Source: Muscardinus avellanarius (taxonomy: Eukaryota; Chordata; Mammalia; Rodentia; Gliridae). From it: a stretch of 64,000 bases of DNA. The position numbers and the translations under genes are program-made. Below, one piece after another: positions 53,013 to 64,000 of the stretch; position 1 is the stretch's first letter, and the number at the start of each line of letters is the position of its first letter. The notes below the pieces were generated by a model. It saw only the letters and a program-made list of their open reading frames with translations. It was not told the origin of the DNA and made no database searches. The stretch is taken from positions 19,008,092-19,072,091 of the forward strand of contig OY726578.1 of NCBI GenBank assembly GCA_963383645.1, given 5' to 3'.

Positions 53013-53233
53013 TTATTTTTGGTGCTGGAGGCTGAACCCCAGGGCATTCTACCTCCAAGCTACACCCCCAGCCCTATTTTACTTCTTTTTTTAATGACTT
53101 TTTCTATTTCAAAACAGGGTCTCACTAAGTTGCAGAGGACCTCACTAAGTTGCTGAGGCTGGCCGAGAACCTGCGAGCCTCCTGTCTCAGCCTCCCAAGT
53201 ACTGGGATTACAAGCGTGCCCCCACGCCCGCTA
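53013..53233 (-). mobile_element. B1-dID SINE
   Basis: TTGGTGCTGGAGGCTGAACC to CAAGCGTGCCCCCACGCCCG, with a partly duplicated TAAGTTGC block in the B1 part. Confidence 0.88.
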
Positions 53234-53640
53234 GGATGGGCTTACAGAAATTAAGATCTGAAGTGTAGGTGTGCTCGTTGCTAATGAGGCGCCAATGCTT
53301 TGGGGTCCCCTTGGGAAATTAGCTAAGGGAAAACATTTGTTTATACATACATATGCGTGTGTAAAGATATGCAGGTGTATGCCTGTTGCTATATGTGTTT
53401 ATATGCACACATCCTCATGTGCAGTTACACGCACATATAATACATACACACGTATGTAGAGCTAGGTCATAGTTTGGGGGGACTGATGCATCTGGAATTT
53501 GTGGGGGAGAGATGGGAAGGAGGAACAAAGGGAAAGACCTCTAGGAATTTAAATCTGGGCCCCTTGAGTCTGTGGCTAGATGCCAAGCTGTATTTGCTCA
53601 TGGTTAGTTTCCATGGATCTAGGCAAAAGATAATCACTGG
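53234..53640. other. unique DNA with CA/TA-rich patch
   Basis: ACATATGTGTGTAAAG-like alternating sequence at about 53340-53460; otherwise unassigned. Confidence 0.35.
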
Positions 53641-53649
53641 GAGAAAAGA

Positions 53650-54710
53650 CAGTTACCTGCAAGCTGAACAGCTCCCAGAAGGAGCAGCGGGCCAGGCTGA
53701 GCCGCCTCTCGAGCCCCCAGGGCACTCGGCGGAGACCCTGACCAGTCTGTCCCTGGAGTAGGACCGAAAATCCCTGGGGACGGCTGTGTCGGAGCCACCT
53801 GAACAAAGCTGGAAACAAGTCTTGGAGTCCACAAGCTGACCTTGCAAATAGAGAGAGATGAGGGAATTAGCAGGCAAATACTTTAAAGCAGCTTCTCTAA
53901 ATATGTTCAGGTATTTCAAATAAAACATCTGACATAGTGAAAAAGACACAGATGCTGTAATAACCAAATGAAACGTGTCGAGTGGAAAAATACAGTTTCA
54001 GAAATTTAAAATAATTACTGGATGGGCCTAATAGCAGATGAGACACAGAAAAGATCAAAGAACCTAAAGATGCAAAAGGGAAAACCATCCAAACTGGAAC
54101 AGAAGGAAACGCCAAGGGAAATGGGCAGCGCCTCAGTGGTCTGCTGGATGACGTTAGGTGTTCTAACAGATAGGCGGTAGGATTCCCCAAATAGCAACAA
54201 CAAATATGTGAAGAAATAACAATTAAGAAACTTTCTAATTACTATGAAAATGATGTGCCCAAGAATCCAAACGAACCCCATCCATGCAGGATGAACACAA
54301 AGTGAACTATCCCACGGCGCCTCGATCCCATGCTGAGAACAGTGATGCAGAGACTATCCGACAGGCAGGAGGACAGACGTACATGCAGATGGACAGAGAC
54401 AAGAACGACTGGGGTTTCCCATCAGAAGCCACACGGGGCCAGAAGCAGTAGGGCGGTGTCCCTGAAGTGTTAAAAGAAAAAGCTGCCATCCTAGGACTCA
54501 TCTCTCGCAACAAAAAAGTGAACTTCAAAAGTGAAGATACAATACATTCAGACAAAGCCTGAGAAAACCTGTCACTTGGTGGACTGGCACCAAGGGAGGG
54601 TTTAGGTGGAAGGAAAATGATGCCAGAGAGACACTTGAATCTACACAAAGGAAAGAAGAGAACTGAAAATGTAAATATAGAGATAATGTAAATGATGTTT
54701 TCCTCTTTTT
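53650..54710 (+). mobile_element. ancient L1M/HAL1-type ORF1 remnant
   Basis: CACCTGAACAAAGCTGGAAA, ATACTTTAAAGCAGCTTCTC, TACTGGATGGGCCTAATAGC and AGAAAAAGCTGCCATCCTAG follow the order of old L1M/HAL1 ORF1. The frame is broken many times. HAL1 is a half-L1 lacking ORF2; I cannot tell it from a plain L1M here. Confidence 0.62.
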
Positions 54711-54750
54711 TCATTCATTTAAAAGTTTTTATTTAAAAAAACAATTGACT

Positions 54751-54907
54751 AGCCAGGTGTGGTGGCCATGTCTGTAATCCCAGTACTTGGGAAGCTGAGA
54801 CAGGAGGATCACAGGTTCAAGGCCAGCCTCAGCAACTTAGAGAGGCCCTGTTTCAAATTAAAAATAAAATAGGACTGGGGTGTGTGGTTGGGAGGTAGAG
54901 CGCTTCG
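54751..54907 (+). mobile_element. B1-dID SINE ending in a G-run
   Basis: AGCCAGGTGTGGTGGCCATG to TGGTTGGGAGGTAGAGCGCT, then G13 at 54908-54920. The ID end is lost. Confidence 0.85.
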
Positions 54908-54920
54908 GGGGGGGGGGGGG

Positions 54921-56817
54921 AGAATGAGAGAGAAAATTGACTGTGTAAAGCAGAAATAATAACATGTTGCTTCTGCGTTGAAATAAAATGTATTACAACA
55001 AGAGCTCAAAGGACAAAAAGGGGAAATGAAAACATCCCGTTATAATATCCTTACAGTACACACGAACTAATGTCAAGCTATCTAAAGCTAGGCTGTCATA
55101 AGCTAAAGATGTACACAGCAAACCCTCACAGGCTTCCTCGACTGGGGTTCCCATCTCTACTACAGAACACAGAAAACGACCTGAGCGATTGCGTGTGACA
55201 TCTCCTAAGGATGCACTGCAATCAGCACTGCTCTGCAATACGTAGGAGAGGGCGTAGGTCACTATAAACACAGGGCCTTCGGGGTCAGGGCCTAATTGTC
55301 ATAGAATCCCACTGGAGGGCTGTGAGAGCAGGGAGGGAGGGGGCGGGTAGGTAGGTACAGGACACAAAATTAAATCCTACAAGCATTCACTTGATCCAGA
55401 GGGGGAAAGGCGCACAGGGCCACCAGGAGCTCCAGGTCTTGTCAGCCGTCATCTGGTGGAGGAAGACGCACACTGGGTTCCTCAGCTTATCAGAGCAGCG
55501 CCGAACGTGCGCATCCTTTTTGACAGGGCTCCATCCTCCCCAGTGAAGACCCTGCGTAGCGCCTGGAAATCTCGAACCCATGGCTTCTTTCAGGACAGTC
55601 ACAGAAGCTTTCTGGTTCCTTGCCCTGACGTGGACTTGGACTCTCAAACGCTAAGCACGTGCTCCTCTTTCCCCACGTCCTGCAGCACGCTTAGCACCTG
55701 CCAGCCAAGCCCGTGCGGCCCTTCCTCCCACTCCCACGTGGCCGGGCAGTTGCAGTGGCCGCCTGGTCACCCAGCGCTCGTGGTTTATTGGCGCTTGACT
55801 TCGAGTGGCTGTGAGCAGTACTTTTATTATCCACTCGTCACTCTGTATACCAGGTGCTACCAGTGTCCCTTTGCCGCTGGCAGCAGAGTCCCTGATGCCA
55901 TTGGAGAGGTGAGTTTCAGATCCCTCCTGGCCATTCTGCACACTGGAGCTCTGCTCCTAAGACCAGTAACCGCATCAGACATGTGAGTGAACCCACGGGA
56001 GTGCCAGGGGGTATGGGACTTGATACAGGAATTCGGCCTCATGCAGATGCAGGGATAGCTAAGAAATGAAGTCCAGAGGGCGGCTTGGAGGATCAGCGGA
56101 GAGTCACTAATCTGCCCGCTGGAAGTGCTGGCCCAGCAGACGCGCTGCAGCCTGCAGAGGAGGCAGAGGGGCCAGGTCTGCGCAGCTGCAGAAGTGGGAC
56201 TGGGAAGGGCGGGTGTGGAGCATTCTGGGAAGGGCCCCCCCCCACGACTGCAGCAGGCATCTGGTGATGGCCGGGGACGGGCAGGGCCAGCAGCCTCCCG
56301 TGTGGACAGAGCTGGACACACTGCCGCCTCCAGGTCTGTCCCCAGCACGCAGGCCTGTCACTGGCCTTAGTGGCCCTGCTTTGCTTCTGCCGCCCAGATT
56401 TCCGCCAGCTCGCATGTCGTTCATTTCCAAGCTGAACCCACACTAAAAAGCAGATTCTATGAAGTCAGGTTCACGTCTAGCCAAGTTAACCACAGAGCAA
56501 TCCCCTGGTTAGTTTTTGCACTCCAGTCTGTGACGCGCTTGGAGTCCATTCTTACGGGCAGCGTGAGGTGTGAACCTAAATCCCTCCTTCCCGAGGGGGC
56601 GCTCCAGTCTTCCCGCCAGCATTTAGCAAACGTCCGTCTCTGCCTCAGTGTTTTGAGATCCGCCGTTATCGTGATCTAAATTGTGTCCACTCTGGACTCT
56701 GAATTCTGTTGTTGTGTCTGTTCAACCACGCCTACCATATTTTAGTCTCAAGATTTTATAGAATATTTTATAAGAACAGAGCTAGACGTCCTTTATGGCT
56801 CGAAAGCCCATATTTAA
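54921..56817. other. 1.9-kb unique block
   Basis: No repeats recognised. Frames of up to 176 codons (55456-55986 plus; 55857-56348 minus) overlap on opposite strands and show no domain. GC-rich at 55640-55800 and 56100-56420. Confidence 0.45.
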
Positions 56818-56828
56818 ACTCCACTCTT

Positions 56829-57030
56829 AGTTGGACACAATGGCACACGCTTGTAATCCCAGTACTTGGGAGGCTGAGACAGGTGGATTGCAAGTTCAAG
56901 GCCAGCCTCAGCAACTTAGCTGTAGGAGACCCTTAGCAATTTGGTAAGACCCAGTTTCAACATAAAAAATAAAAAGGTCTGGGATGTAGCTTAGAAGGAG
57001 AATGCCCTGTTTCAGTCCCAGTACTCAAAC
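56829..57030 (+). mobile_element. B1-dID SINE with exact 11-bp duplication
   Basis: ACTCCACTCTT flanks it at 56818-56828 and 57031-57041. Confidence 0.92.
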
Positions 57031-57041
57031 ACTCCACTCTT

Positions 57042-57650
57042 GTCTCATTTTAGTAGAACCTCAATTGCAGCAGCATTTCACCTTAAGCATTAGGAATTAT
57101 TCACGGAAAGGAGAAATCTGAGCTTTCAAGGCCAATCAGCGTTGCCAGTGACTGCTGTGGAGTGAGTGGGGGTGAAGGTGATTGTTCTTTTCTATGTGCT
57201 GTTAAGAGAGGGAAATAGATAGGCATCAAATCCTAGTACAAATGTGACTTCCTCTCCTGGTGTACTTTCTGTTTTAGAGTGGAAAACAACAATAACAACA
57301 GCGCCAGAACAAAGCATGAGGCTAGCTCGAGACTCCCTTGAGAGCAGTGAGTCTGCTGAGAGGGCGACCGCGGCGTGGGGTCATTTCATCTCCTTAGGCT
57401 TTCATTTCCACCTGCCACGCGAGTGGGCTGAGTTGAGCACCTCAGGCTTTCCTTTCTGATACAGCGTGACGGGCCCTCACAACTCTGCACATCAAAAGGC
57501 CTAAGACCCAAGCCCCCCGTGGCCTCTAGTCGCCCTCCCCGGCCCAAGTCAGAGGTCATCACTTTAAGAGCTTATGATGTGTACGCTCAAAGCTCACTGA
57601 ACATTTCATCGGTGCAATTCTAGTTTAGATGTAAAGTCTATTTCTTTCTT
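57042..57650. other. unique DNA, nothing recognised
   Basis: Single-copy; weak MIR-like text at 57390-57420. Confidence 0.35.
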
Positions 57651-57652
57651 TT

Positions 57653-57889
57653 TTGTGTGTGGCATTGGGGATTGAACCCAGGGGCATTCTACCTCTGAGC
57701 TACACGCCCAGGCCTGTCTGTCTGTCTGTCTATTTATCTATCTATCTATCCTTTATTTTTGAAACAGGGTCGGTCTCAGTGGGTTGCAGAGAGCCTCACT
57801 AAGTAGCCGAGGCTGGTGGAGAAGCTGTGCTCTTCCTGTCTCCACCTTCCAAGGACTGGGATTATAAACAGGTGCCACCGCGCCCAGAG
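57653..57889 (-). mobile_element. B1-dID SINE with (TCTG/TCTA)n linker
   Basis: GTGTGGCATTGGGGATTGAA to CAGGTGCCACCGCGCCCAG. Tetranucleotide repeats fill the linker at 57714-57750. Confidence 0.9.
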
Positions 57890-58511
57890 AAGTCTAATTT
57901 TTAGATGCGTCCTTAGAACATCTCCGAGAGTTCAGATTTTTTCATCCTTGCTCCTCCATGAGTGGATAAACACTTCCAGCGAAGCTCGGCCCCTTCCTAG
58001 CTCTGTTTAGTGTTAAATCAGAGGATGGAATTCAGGGTCCTGGTGATTTCCTTTTCTCCTAATAATGTGAGTGAGTTTTCCATTGTCCTTTAGCCAGTGA
58101 TGGATTGGGCCATAGAATGCACATTAGTTATGGCTCCTTGTGTTCGTGTAGCAAATACAGCCACAGCTCTGAGCAGTATGATGGATTGCTGGTAAATTTT
58201 TAATGTCTGAATGATATTTGGGATATATATGTTCAACCAGGGAATCGACCTCTAGGTTGTTTTTTATCATCATCTGATTTTATTTTTCACTATTTCACTA
58301 GTTGTACAATGGACAGATATTCATATATTAAACAATATGTCAGTATTCTATAAGAGTGTATAAAAGGTACATTAATAAAAAGATGTGCATTCAGTGAGGT
58401 GTGTAGTGACATCTTATAATGAAGGAAAATGAAGGACTTAAAGCAGGAGCAAAATTATGTGATAATATATGGCGCCACTTAAAAGCAGGAAACTATGAGA
58501 AAAAATAATCC
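57890..58511. other. unique AT-rich DNA
   Basis: Nothing recognised. Confidence 0.4.
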
Positions 58512-58512
58512 A

Positions 58513-58592
58513 GGGGCTGGGATGTTGCTCAGTGGTAGAGCCTAGCACGTGTGAGGCCCAGGGTTCAATCTCCAGCACCTCCCCCCACCAAA
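58513..58592 (+). mobile_element. ID element, plus strand
   Basis: GGGGCTGGGATGTTGCTCAG, then TGGTAGAGCCTAGCACGTGT and GGTTCAATCTCCAGCACC, close to the ID consensus. tRNA-Ala-derived; it is not a functional tRNA gene (no acceptor stem pairing, CACC tail with A-rich end). Confidence 0.93.
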
Positions 58593-58889
58593 AAAATCTA
58601 AACTTCAGATGTAAACAAATTGGAAGAACTTTAGCCTGCTCTTTCTACGGTGTAGTTGCCTGTCTTCAAAATTACCAGTGAAAAAGATCCACAATTTTAA
58701 CATTAAAATTATTTAACAATATTGATAAATAATAAAGCAATACGGGAAATGTAATTCAGAATTAAAGGCAAAAACCTTAAAGCTGCGTAACCAGTGTATT
58801 GAAATCAGAGGCACTCTAAATAAGAGAAAATCCACAAATGAGCGAGAAGCAGCGGTGAGGTGGTTTGTGTTCACATTACCTTTCTGCCT
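58593..58889. other. unique DNA, nothing recognised
   Basis: AT-rich. Confidence 0.4.
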
Positions 58890-58985
58890 TGCGCCCACCC
58901 GGGATTCAGCCCTGGCCCGTCACTCAACCCTCTCTGTAGTTACACGAAGTCCAGTTTCTTCATTTGTGAAGTGGAGACTGTTCTC
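58890..58985 (+). mobile_element. MIR fragment
   Basis: CCAGTTTCTTCATTTGTGAA and GTGGAGACTGTTCTCGGG resemble the MIR core. Confidence 0.5.
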
Positions 58986-60079
58986 GGGTTCTTGTGGATT
59001 TAAGAAGCAGAAACTCATGAAGACACAGTTTATTATGAGCATGCGTGCGCCCTCAAGCGGACACTCCAGCAGGGGCCCCTGCGCCGCACGGCGTCTCTCC
59101 AGATCTCTGCGGCCGAGGGGCCGCCCGTATCTCTAGGCCGTGCCCCGAGGTTCCTCCAAAAGGCTGCTTTGTGGCCATCTCTTTCCGTGCATTCTTTCAG
59201 TTTTAGGTTCTCTCTGAGTTGCCTCCTCTGAGTAGTTATTAGTTTAATGTGGATTGATCAAATTGGTTGGAGCTTCCTTCTGGTGCTGGCCACAAGCATG
59301 CAGTTGGTTATTCGACAGATTAGCTGTCTTTCTGTTAGGTGCTCAGGCCTGGCACCGGTGATGGGAATCCCATGGCCGTGGCGTTCAGCAGCAAGGGACG
59401 AGGAAACAGTTTTCCTTGAAGAGGGCTGTGGTCAGTATCCCCCTCATGGCTCGTCTGCTACAAGAAACTCTTTCCTAACTGACATGGGTATAGGTTAATA
59501 CTTTAGAAAATTCTCTATAGTTCCTGATTCTCTGAAAGATTCTTCCTCAGGCATGCTGGGTTACCGTGGCCCCTACGTGCTAGGCTAGTATTTAAGCCTT
59601 GCGTCCAATCAGAAATAGAACTTCCCTTATACTTGCAAGCCATTGACTCTTTGTTCTGTGTAAGCAAATCAAAGCATTTCTCACTCTTTCTTTGCTATTA
59701 CCAAAGCTGGAGCAGACATGTGGTTAGAGGGCCAAGTGACCTGATGCTTAACTTCTTTTATTCTTTACGACAACAGCTACCTTCCTTCCAGATATGCTGC
59801 CCGTGGTTTTCCATGTGGGTCTGTTAGAACCGAGTTCCTGATGGTTCTTGAATAGCTTCTCCTCATCAACCATGTGTAAACCACTAACATTCCACAGCCT
59901 CCCGGAGGACTTGTAAACCAAACAGCCCAGTGCTGTTCCCAGCTGTGGTCCACAGACACCAGCCACTCTCGTACTGGGTCGACCCTCTGAAACTAGGAAG
60001 AGGAAGAAGAATTATAGATGCAAGCTGTGCATTTTGACCTCTGCAAAGATTTGGACTTAAAATTTAGAAATAGGACTTA
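58986..60079. other. 1.1-kb unique block
   Basis: No repeat or gene recognised; CpG-rich patch at 59075-59150. Confidence 0.45.
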
Positions 60080-60237
60080 GGAGTTGGCCTGGCAGTGCAC
60101 GCTTGTAATCCCAGTATTTGAGAGGCTTAGACAGGAGGATCGCAGTTTCATGGCCAGCTTCAGCTACTTAGTGAGGCTCTCCAAAACTTAATGAGACCCT
60201 GCTTCAAAATAAAACATAAAATAAGGCTGGGGATGTA
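60080..60237 (+). mobile_element. B1-dID SINE, ID half nearly lost
   Basis: GGCCTGGCAGTGCACGCTTG to AAATAAGGCTGGGGATGTAG, then purine microsatellite. Confidence 0.88.
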
Positions 60238-60320
60238 GAAGGAGAAGGAGGAGGAGGAGGAGGAGGAGGAGGAGGAGGAGGAGGAGGAGGAGGAAGAAAG
60301 AAAGAAAGAAAGAAAGAACG
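60238..60320. repeat. (GGA)n then (GAAA)n microsatellite
   Basis: About 17 GGA units then GAAA units, replacing the ID end of the SINE. Confidence 0.95.
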
Positions 60321-62067
60321 AACGAACACTTGGAGCTCATTCCCCTGCCTCATTTTTTCAAAATACTCAGGCCCAGGTGTTGTGATCTTCTGCGTTTCCT
60401 TCGCCTGTGTACTAAAGTACTTATTTTATATTCCATTTGTTTACATGTCTATTCCTGCCAGGCTATGGTAGTCAGTATGTGTGGGGTGAAAAGATGTTGA
60501 CAGTAAAGCTAGAGGTATTGACATTAGAACATTCCAAATATGTACAAATCGACGGATTGCCAGTGATACAGTGATATTTTTATACTTCACACCAGTAAAT
60601 GCTTGCTAGGTCTTTCGCCAGCCTAAGCTTCCCATGTGGGTGAACACGTCTCTCTTACTTAAACCTCTTTGACAAAAACTCACACCCAGAACAGAATAAT
60701 GAGGTTGGTTCATTCCTCTTGGCTCAGGTGGATTCGATCCTGGACTGGAGTTAACGAGGGCTCACTAGTTGTTAGTTCTGGATGTTTTTCCTGCCCATAA
60801 AGAAAAAACCGTTGGAACAACTCAACACTCGACTTACCGTTCAGACCCTTCCCAGCTGCCACTGGGTACATTTCCAGACAAAATACTCTATTTTTGCTAA
60901 ACGACTCCCAGGCTTTCTCTGTATTCCAGAACATTAGTGTAATAGAGAAACCCCCCCAGATGAAAGTGTCCTGGTGTGTGAAGGGAGTGCGGTTGGGGAG
61001 AGCACCTTTGAGGATTCCTGTGCTGCATAGGGGTCTAGAGAATAAAGGGCTGTTTTCTCTGGGGGGCAATGAGGAGACAAAGGCCCTTACTTGTGAAGGC
61101 GCGGCCTGACTCTGTAGCCACCTGCGAACGAATTGCAATGAGTCTTGTCTGGATCCCCTGAGTTAGAGTTAATAACCTGCAGAAAGCTCCAGCAGGATCA
61201 ATACACCTTTTACAGCCTCCAGTGCGCCCTGCCCGTCCTCCAGAAATTCTGCTCAGCTTAGCTAGAGGCGGCCTTCTCGCAGCCGGGGATATTTGCCTGC
61301 ATCCTTGGCTGTCCTCCCACATCCACACTGCCCCTGGGCTGATGTGGCCTTTGCGTGTCTTTGTCAGGTTCTGTCAGAACCCACTCTTGCAGGCCACAGG
61401 CCACCCCCACTTGGGTTTTTCCATTCCTTTGTTTCCAGCTGGTGGCCTCAGCCGGTGGCCAGGTTGGAGAGCTGTAGGGCAGGCTCTCACTGCTGGACTC
61501 TGCTGTCTGGAATCCAGACGCATTCGCTGTGTGCATTCTATTTACTACCACACCATGAGGCAGGCATCAGTAAGAGAATCTTGCCCTGTTTGAAAATTTC
61601 TTTTTTACCTTTAAGCTTCTCAAAATGTTTTAAGAAGCCATAATTCTCTTTCATGGTCAAGGAACAGCACCATGGTTTTCTGGTAGAAGGCACCCTGAGC
61701 AGTTACGCCGTGTCTCATGCAGAGGGCTCAGAGCGAGGCTGCAGCTCTTGGCTTCCTGGATGGTCTTAGGTCTGGGCCACGTGCTTCCAGGACCGGAGGG
61801 CTGGGGGAGGAGTAAGCGCAAGACCCGAAGTGCTCCAGAGCCTGCTCGGCGCCTCCCACCGCCATTTAGAGGACCACTCACCGCCAACATGCGATCTCAA
61901 ATATGTGGTTACGAGAATAAGAAAAGGTGAAACTCACAGAATCTGGGGTATTCAGACAAACTCACTGGTTCCATATCTTAATTGTCTATATTAGAATAAG
62001 CTATACAATTGAATTAGATGGTTTTGGAGTTAGTCTTTGCTGGGAATAATTGGTATAAATTCATGTT
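60321..62067. other. 1.7-kb repeat-free unique block
   Basis: No repeats recognised. Overlapping frames up to 142 codons on both strands without known domain. Confidence 0.45.
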
Positions 62068-62069
62068 AT

Positions 62070-62183
62070 TTTACCTCTGGGCTAGGGTCTCACCAGATTG
62101 CTCATGCCGGCCTGGGATTGTGATCCTACCGTCTCAGGCTCTCGAGTAGCTGGAATCATAGGCATGTGCCACCATGCCTGGCC
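62070..62183 (-). mobile_element. B1-type SINE monomer inside old L1
   Basis: TAGGGTCTCACCAGATTGCT to TGTGCCACCATGCCTGGCC. Confidence 0.78.
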
Positions 62184-62346
62184 AACACTTGTTATTTTCT
62201 TTTCATCCTAATGAGTGTGAAGTAGTATCTCATTGTGGTTTTGACTTGCATTTCCCTAATGAGTGGTTATACATCTTCTGGTATGCTGATTGGCCATTTA
62301 TATATCTTATTTGGAGAAATGTCTTCCAAGTTTTGAGTGTTCAAGA

Positions 62347-62388
<42 letters not shown>

Positions 62389-63029
62389 ACCTCCAGATAG
62401 CAATCACTTCTCAGATATCCGAGTTGCAAATACCTTGTCTCATTCTGTGTATTACTGCGTTTTCTCCCAGCTCGTGGCCTTCGATGCGCAAGTGTTTGAT
62501 TCTGAAATGGTCTGGTCTGTCTCTGCTCGCCGCTCTGCCTTTGGTGCACATGAGAACCCACTGCCAACCCAGCGTCACCAAGTTCTTCCCTGGGCTTTGT
62601 TCTAAGAGTGTTAGTGTTTCAGCTCACAAGCTCAGGTCTTTGATGTGTTCATTTTCAGTTAATGTTTGTACATGGTGTAAGGTAAGGGTCCAAGTTCACT
62701 CTTTAGCACACGAATACCCAATTTTCCAGGCTCATGTATTAAGATGTTCCTTTTTCCCTAAATGGTCTAGGTGGACCGGCAGAAAGCGCATGACCGGGCA
62801 TGCGGGCCGTCTCCGGGCTCTCTACGCTGCCCAGCCTCCGCCACTCCTACTTTATGCCAGTGCCCCCACTTCAATCTTTCTAGCAAGTTTTGAGATCGGG
62901 AAGCATGAGTCCTTTACCCTTGCTCTTTTCCCATGTTGTTTTGGGTTCGATCATTTGGGATGTACATGAATTTTAGGAAGGCTTTTTTTCATTTCTGCAA
63001 AAAATGTCATTGAGACATTTTTGTTGTCA
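62184..63029 (-). mobile_element. old L1, ORF2/3' region, with (TG)n
   Basis: 62184-62345 (AGTATCTCATTGTGGTTTTG), 62395-62480 and 62620-63029 (ATGGTGTAAGGTAAGGGTCC; AGTTTTGAGATCGGGAAGCA) are successive pieces of the reverse L1 sequence. No frame survives. Confidence 0.72.
62348..62388. repeat. (TG)n microsatellite
   Basis: About 19 TG units inside the old L1. Confidence 0.95.
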
Positions 63030-63194
63030 TTGTGGTGCTGGTTATTGAGCCCAGGGGCGCCACTGACCCACACCCCAGCCCTTCGTACTTTGAGACAAGG
63101 TCTCACTAAGTTGCTCAGGCTGGCCTGGAACTGGTCATCCTCCTGCCTCAGCCTCCCGAGTAGCTGCGGTTACAGGCGTGTACCACCAAGCTGG
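63030..63194 (-). mobile_element. B1-dID SINE, shortened
   Basis: TTGTGGTGCTGGTTATTGAG to GGCGTGTACCACCAAGCTGG; linker lost. Confidence 0.85.
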
Positions 63195-63324
63195 CCACAT
63201 CGAGGGTTTGATAAAGTTAGCCCTGAAGTTGTAGACCACTCTGTGCCGTCTGCCGTCTTGATATTATTTCTCCCAGTTAGTGAGCACAGGGTGTCCTTCC
63301 ACTTAATTGTCTTCTTAAATGCTT

Positions 63325-63477
63325 TCAGCCCTAATTATTTATTCTTTATTTTGAAAGAGGGTCTCACTGAGTTGCAGAGGGCCTCACTAAGTAGCTGAGG
63401 CTGTCCGCGAACCACGATCCTCCTGTTTCAGCCTCCCGAATGCTGAGATTACAAGCGTGCGCCACCACGCCCAGCTC
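63325..63477 (-). mobile_element. young B1-dID SINE, ID half missing
   Basis: Starts at the linker (AGCCCTAATTATTTATTC) and has a well-preserved B1 part ending GTGCGCCACCACGCCCAGC. Confidence 0.87.
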
Positions 63478-63585
63478 AGAATAGAAACTTTTTAAGAATT
63501 TATTTTGCCTCAGATTGTTATTGTATAGATGTGCAGCTGATTTGTATATTTATCTTTCAAAAGCTTCTCAGGGACTTCTATTTGT

Positions 63586-63793
63586 TTGTTTATGGTACTG
63601 GGAATTGAACCCAGAGGCATTCTACCCCTGAGCTATACTTCCAGCCCTATTTTATTTTATTTTTTATTTTGAAACAGGTCTCACTAAGTTGTGTAGGGGC
63701 TCAAGAGGTTTCTGAGGCTGGCTTTGAACCTGCAATCCTCCTGTCTCTGCCTCACGGGTACTGGGATCACAGGTGTGTACCATGCACCCAGCT
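63586..63793 (-). mobile_element. B1-dID SINE
   Basis: TTATGGTACTGGGAATTGAA to CAGGTGTGTACCATGCACCC. Confidence 0.9.
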
Positions 63794-64000
63794 CTTGAGG
63801 ACTTCTGATACAAGTCTCTGGCTAGGTTTTCCCAGACTCCTTAGTAGGTTTTGGAACCAGAACATGGTTTAAGTTTCACCTTTGGATTCTAGCTTATGGC
63901 CTTGGACATGTTTTCAGCATTAAAATGAGAATTATACTATTAATCATACAAATTAAGTATCACATGAGAGAGCTGGCTATATACCTGAAATTTAGTACCC
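63794..64000. other. unique DNA to window end
   Basis: AT-rich, nothing recognised. Confidence 0.35.

Noticed and set aside
55456..55986. 176-codon plus-strand frame
   Set aside because: No recognisable domain and overlapped by minus-strand frames of similar length.
58513..58592. tRNA-Ala gene
   Set aside because: It matches the ID SINE, with an A-rich tail and no intact acceptor stem. The ID copies at 9833, 12031 and 26472 were rejected for the same reason.

Overview
The window is nuclear DNA from a rodent of the squirrel family (Sciuridae, such as ground squirrel or marmot). The main evidence is more than 50 copies, on both strands, of a dimeric SINE. Its left part is a B1/7SL-type monomer and its right part is a tRNA-Ala-derived ID monomer, joined by an A-rich linker. 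This architecture (B1-dID) is known from squirrels and dormice. A few free ID copies, MIR, L2 and hAT fossils, and several ages of L1 complete a normal mammalian repeat landscape.

I could not identify any intact host protein-coding gene, rRNA gene, functional tRNA gene, CRISPR array or bacterial-type operon. Reading frames over 100 codons are translations of SINEs, simple repeats, a GC-rich tandem array or unmarked unique DNA. The one real protein remnant is L1 ORF1 at 34465-35382, which has a single in-frame stop. Two CpG-island-like stretches (about 43370-44380 with a consensus CRE, and about 49160-49500) and one small exon-like segment (28410-28465) are the best hints of host gene function. 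The window is therefore probably intergenic or intronic.

Layout. 1-4300: SINEs and an hAT fossil. 4300-5660: an old minus-strand L1 broken by later insertions. 5660-17000: SINEs, two large CCTT/GGAA tracts and an old L1 tail. 17700-19780: a 2-kb repeat-free block. 19780-33500: SINEs separated by unique DNA. 33528-36540: a SINE split by an L1 that has a full 5' end, ORF1 and the L1 3' end, but carries about 0.9 kb of foreign material (partly antisense old L1) where ORF2 should be. 36574-44380: unique DNA, SINEs and a CpG island. 44925-45905: a triple nest of repeats. 50003-52085: a complete retroposed element on the minus strand. 52086-64000: old L1/HAL1-like remnants, SINEs and unique DNA.

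The most unusual object is the minus-strand element at 50017-52071. It is flanked by a 14-bp target-site duplication, ends in a poly(A) tail and the 3' end of the local L1 family, and has no ORF. It is built almost wholly of tandem repeats: about seven 92-96-bp GC-box units, two about 173-bp units and about nine about 49-bp units. Its architecture recalls SVA-type composite retroposons and does not match anything I can name. It and the ORF2-less L1 chimera share the same L1 3' end, which suggests non-autonomous elements moved in trans by the L1 machinery of this lineage.
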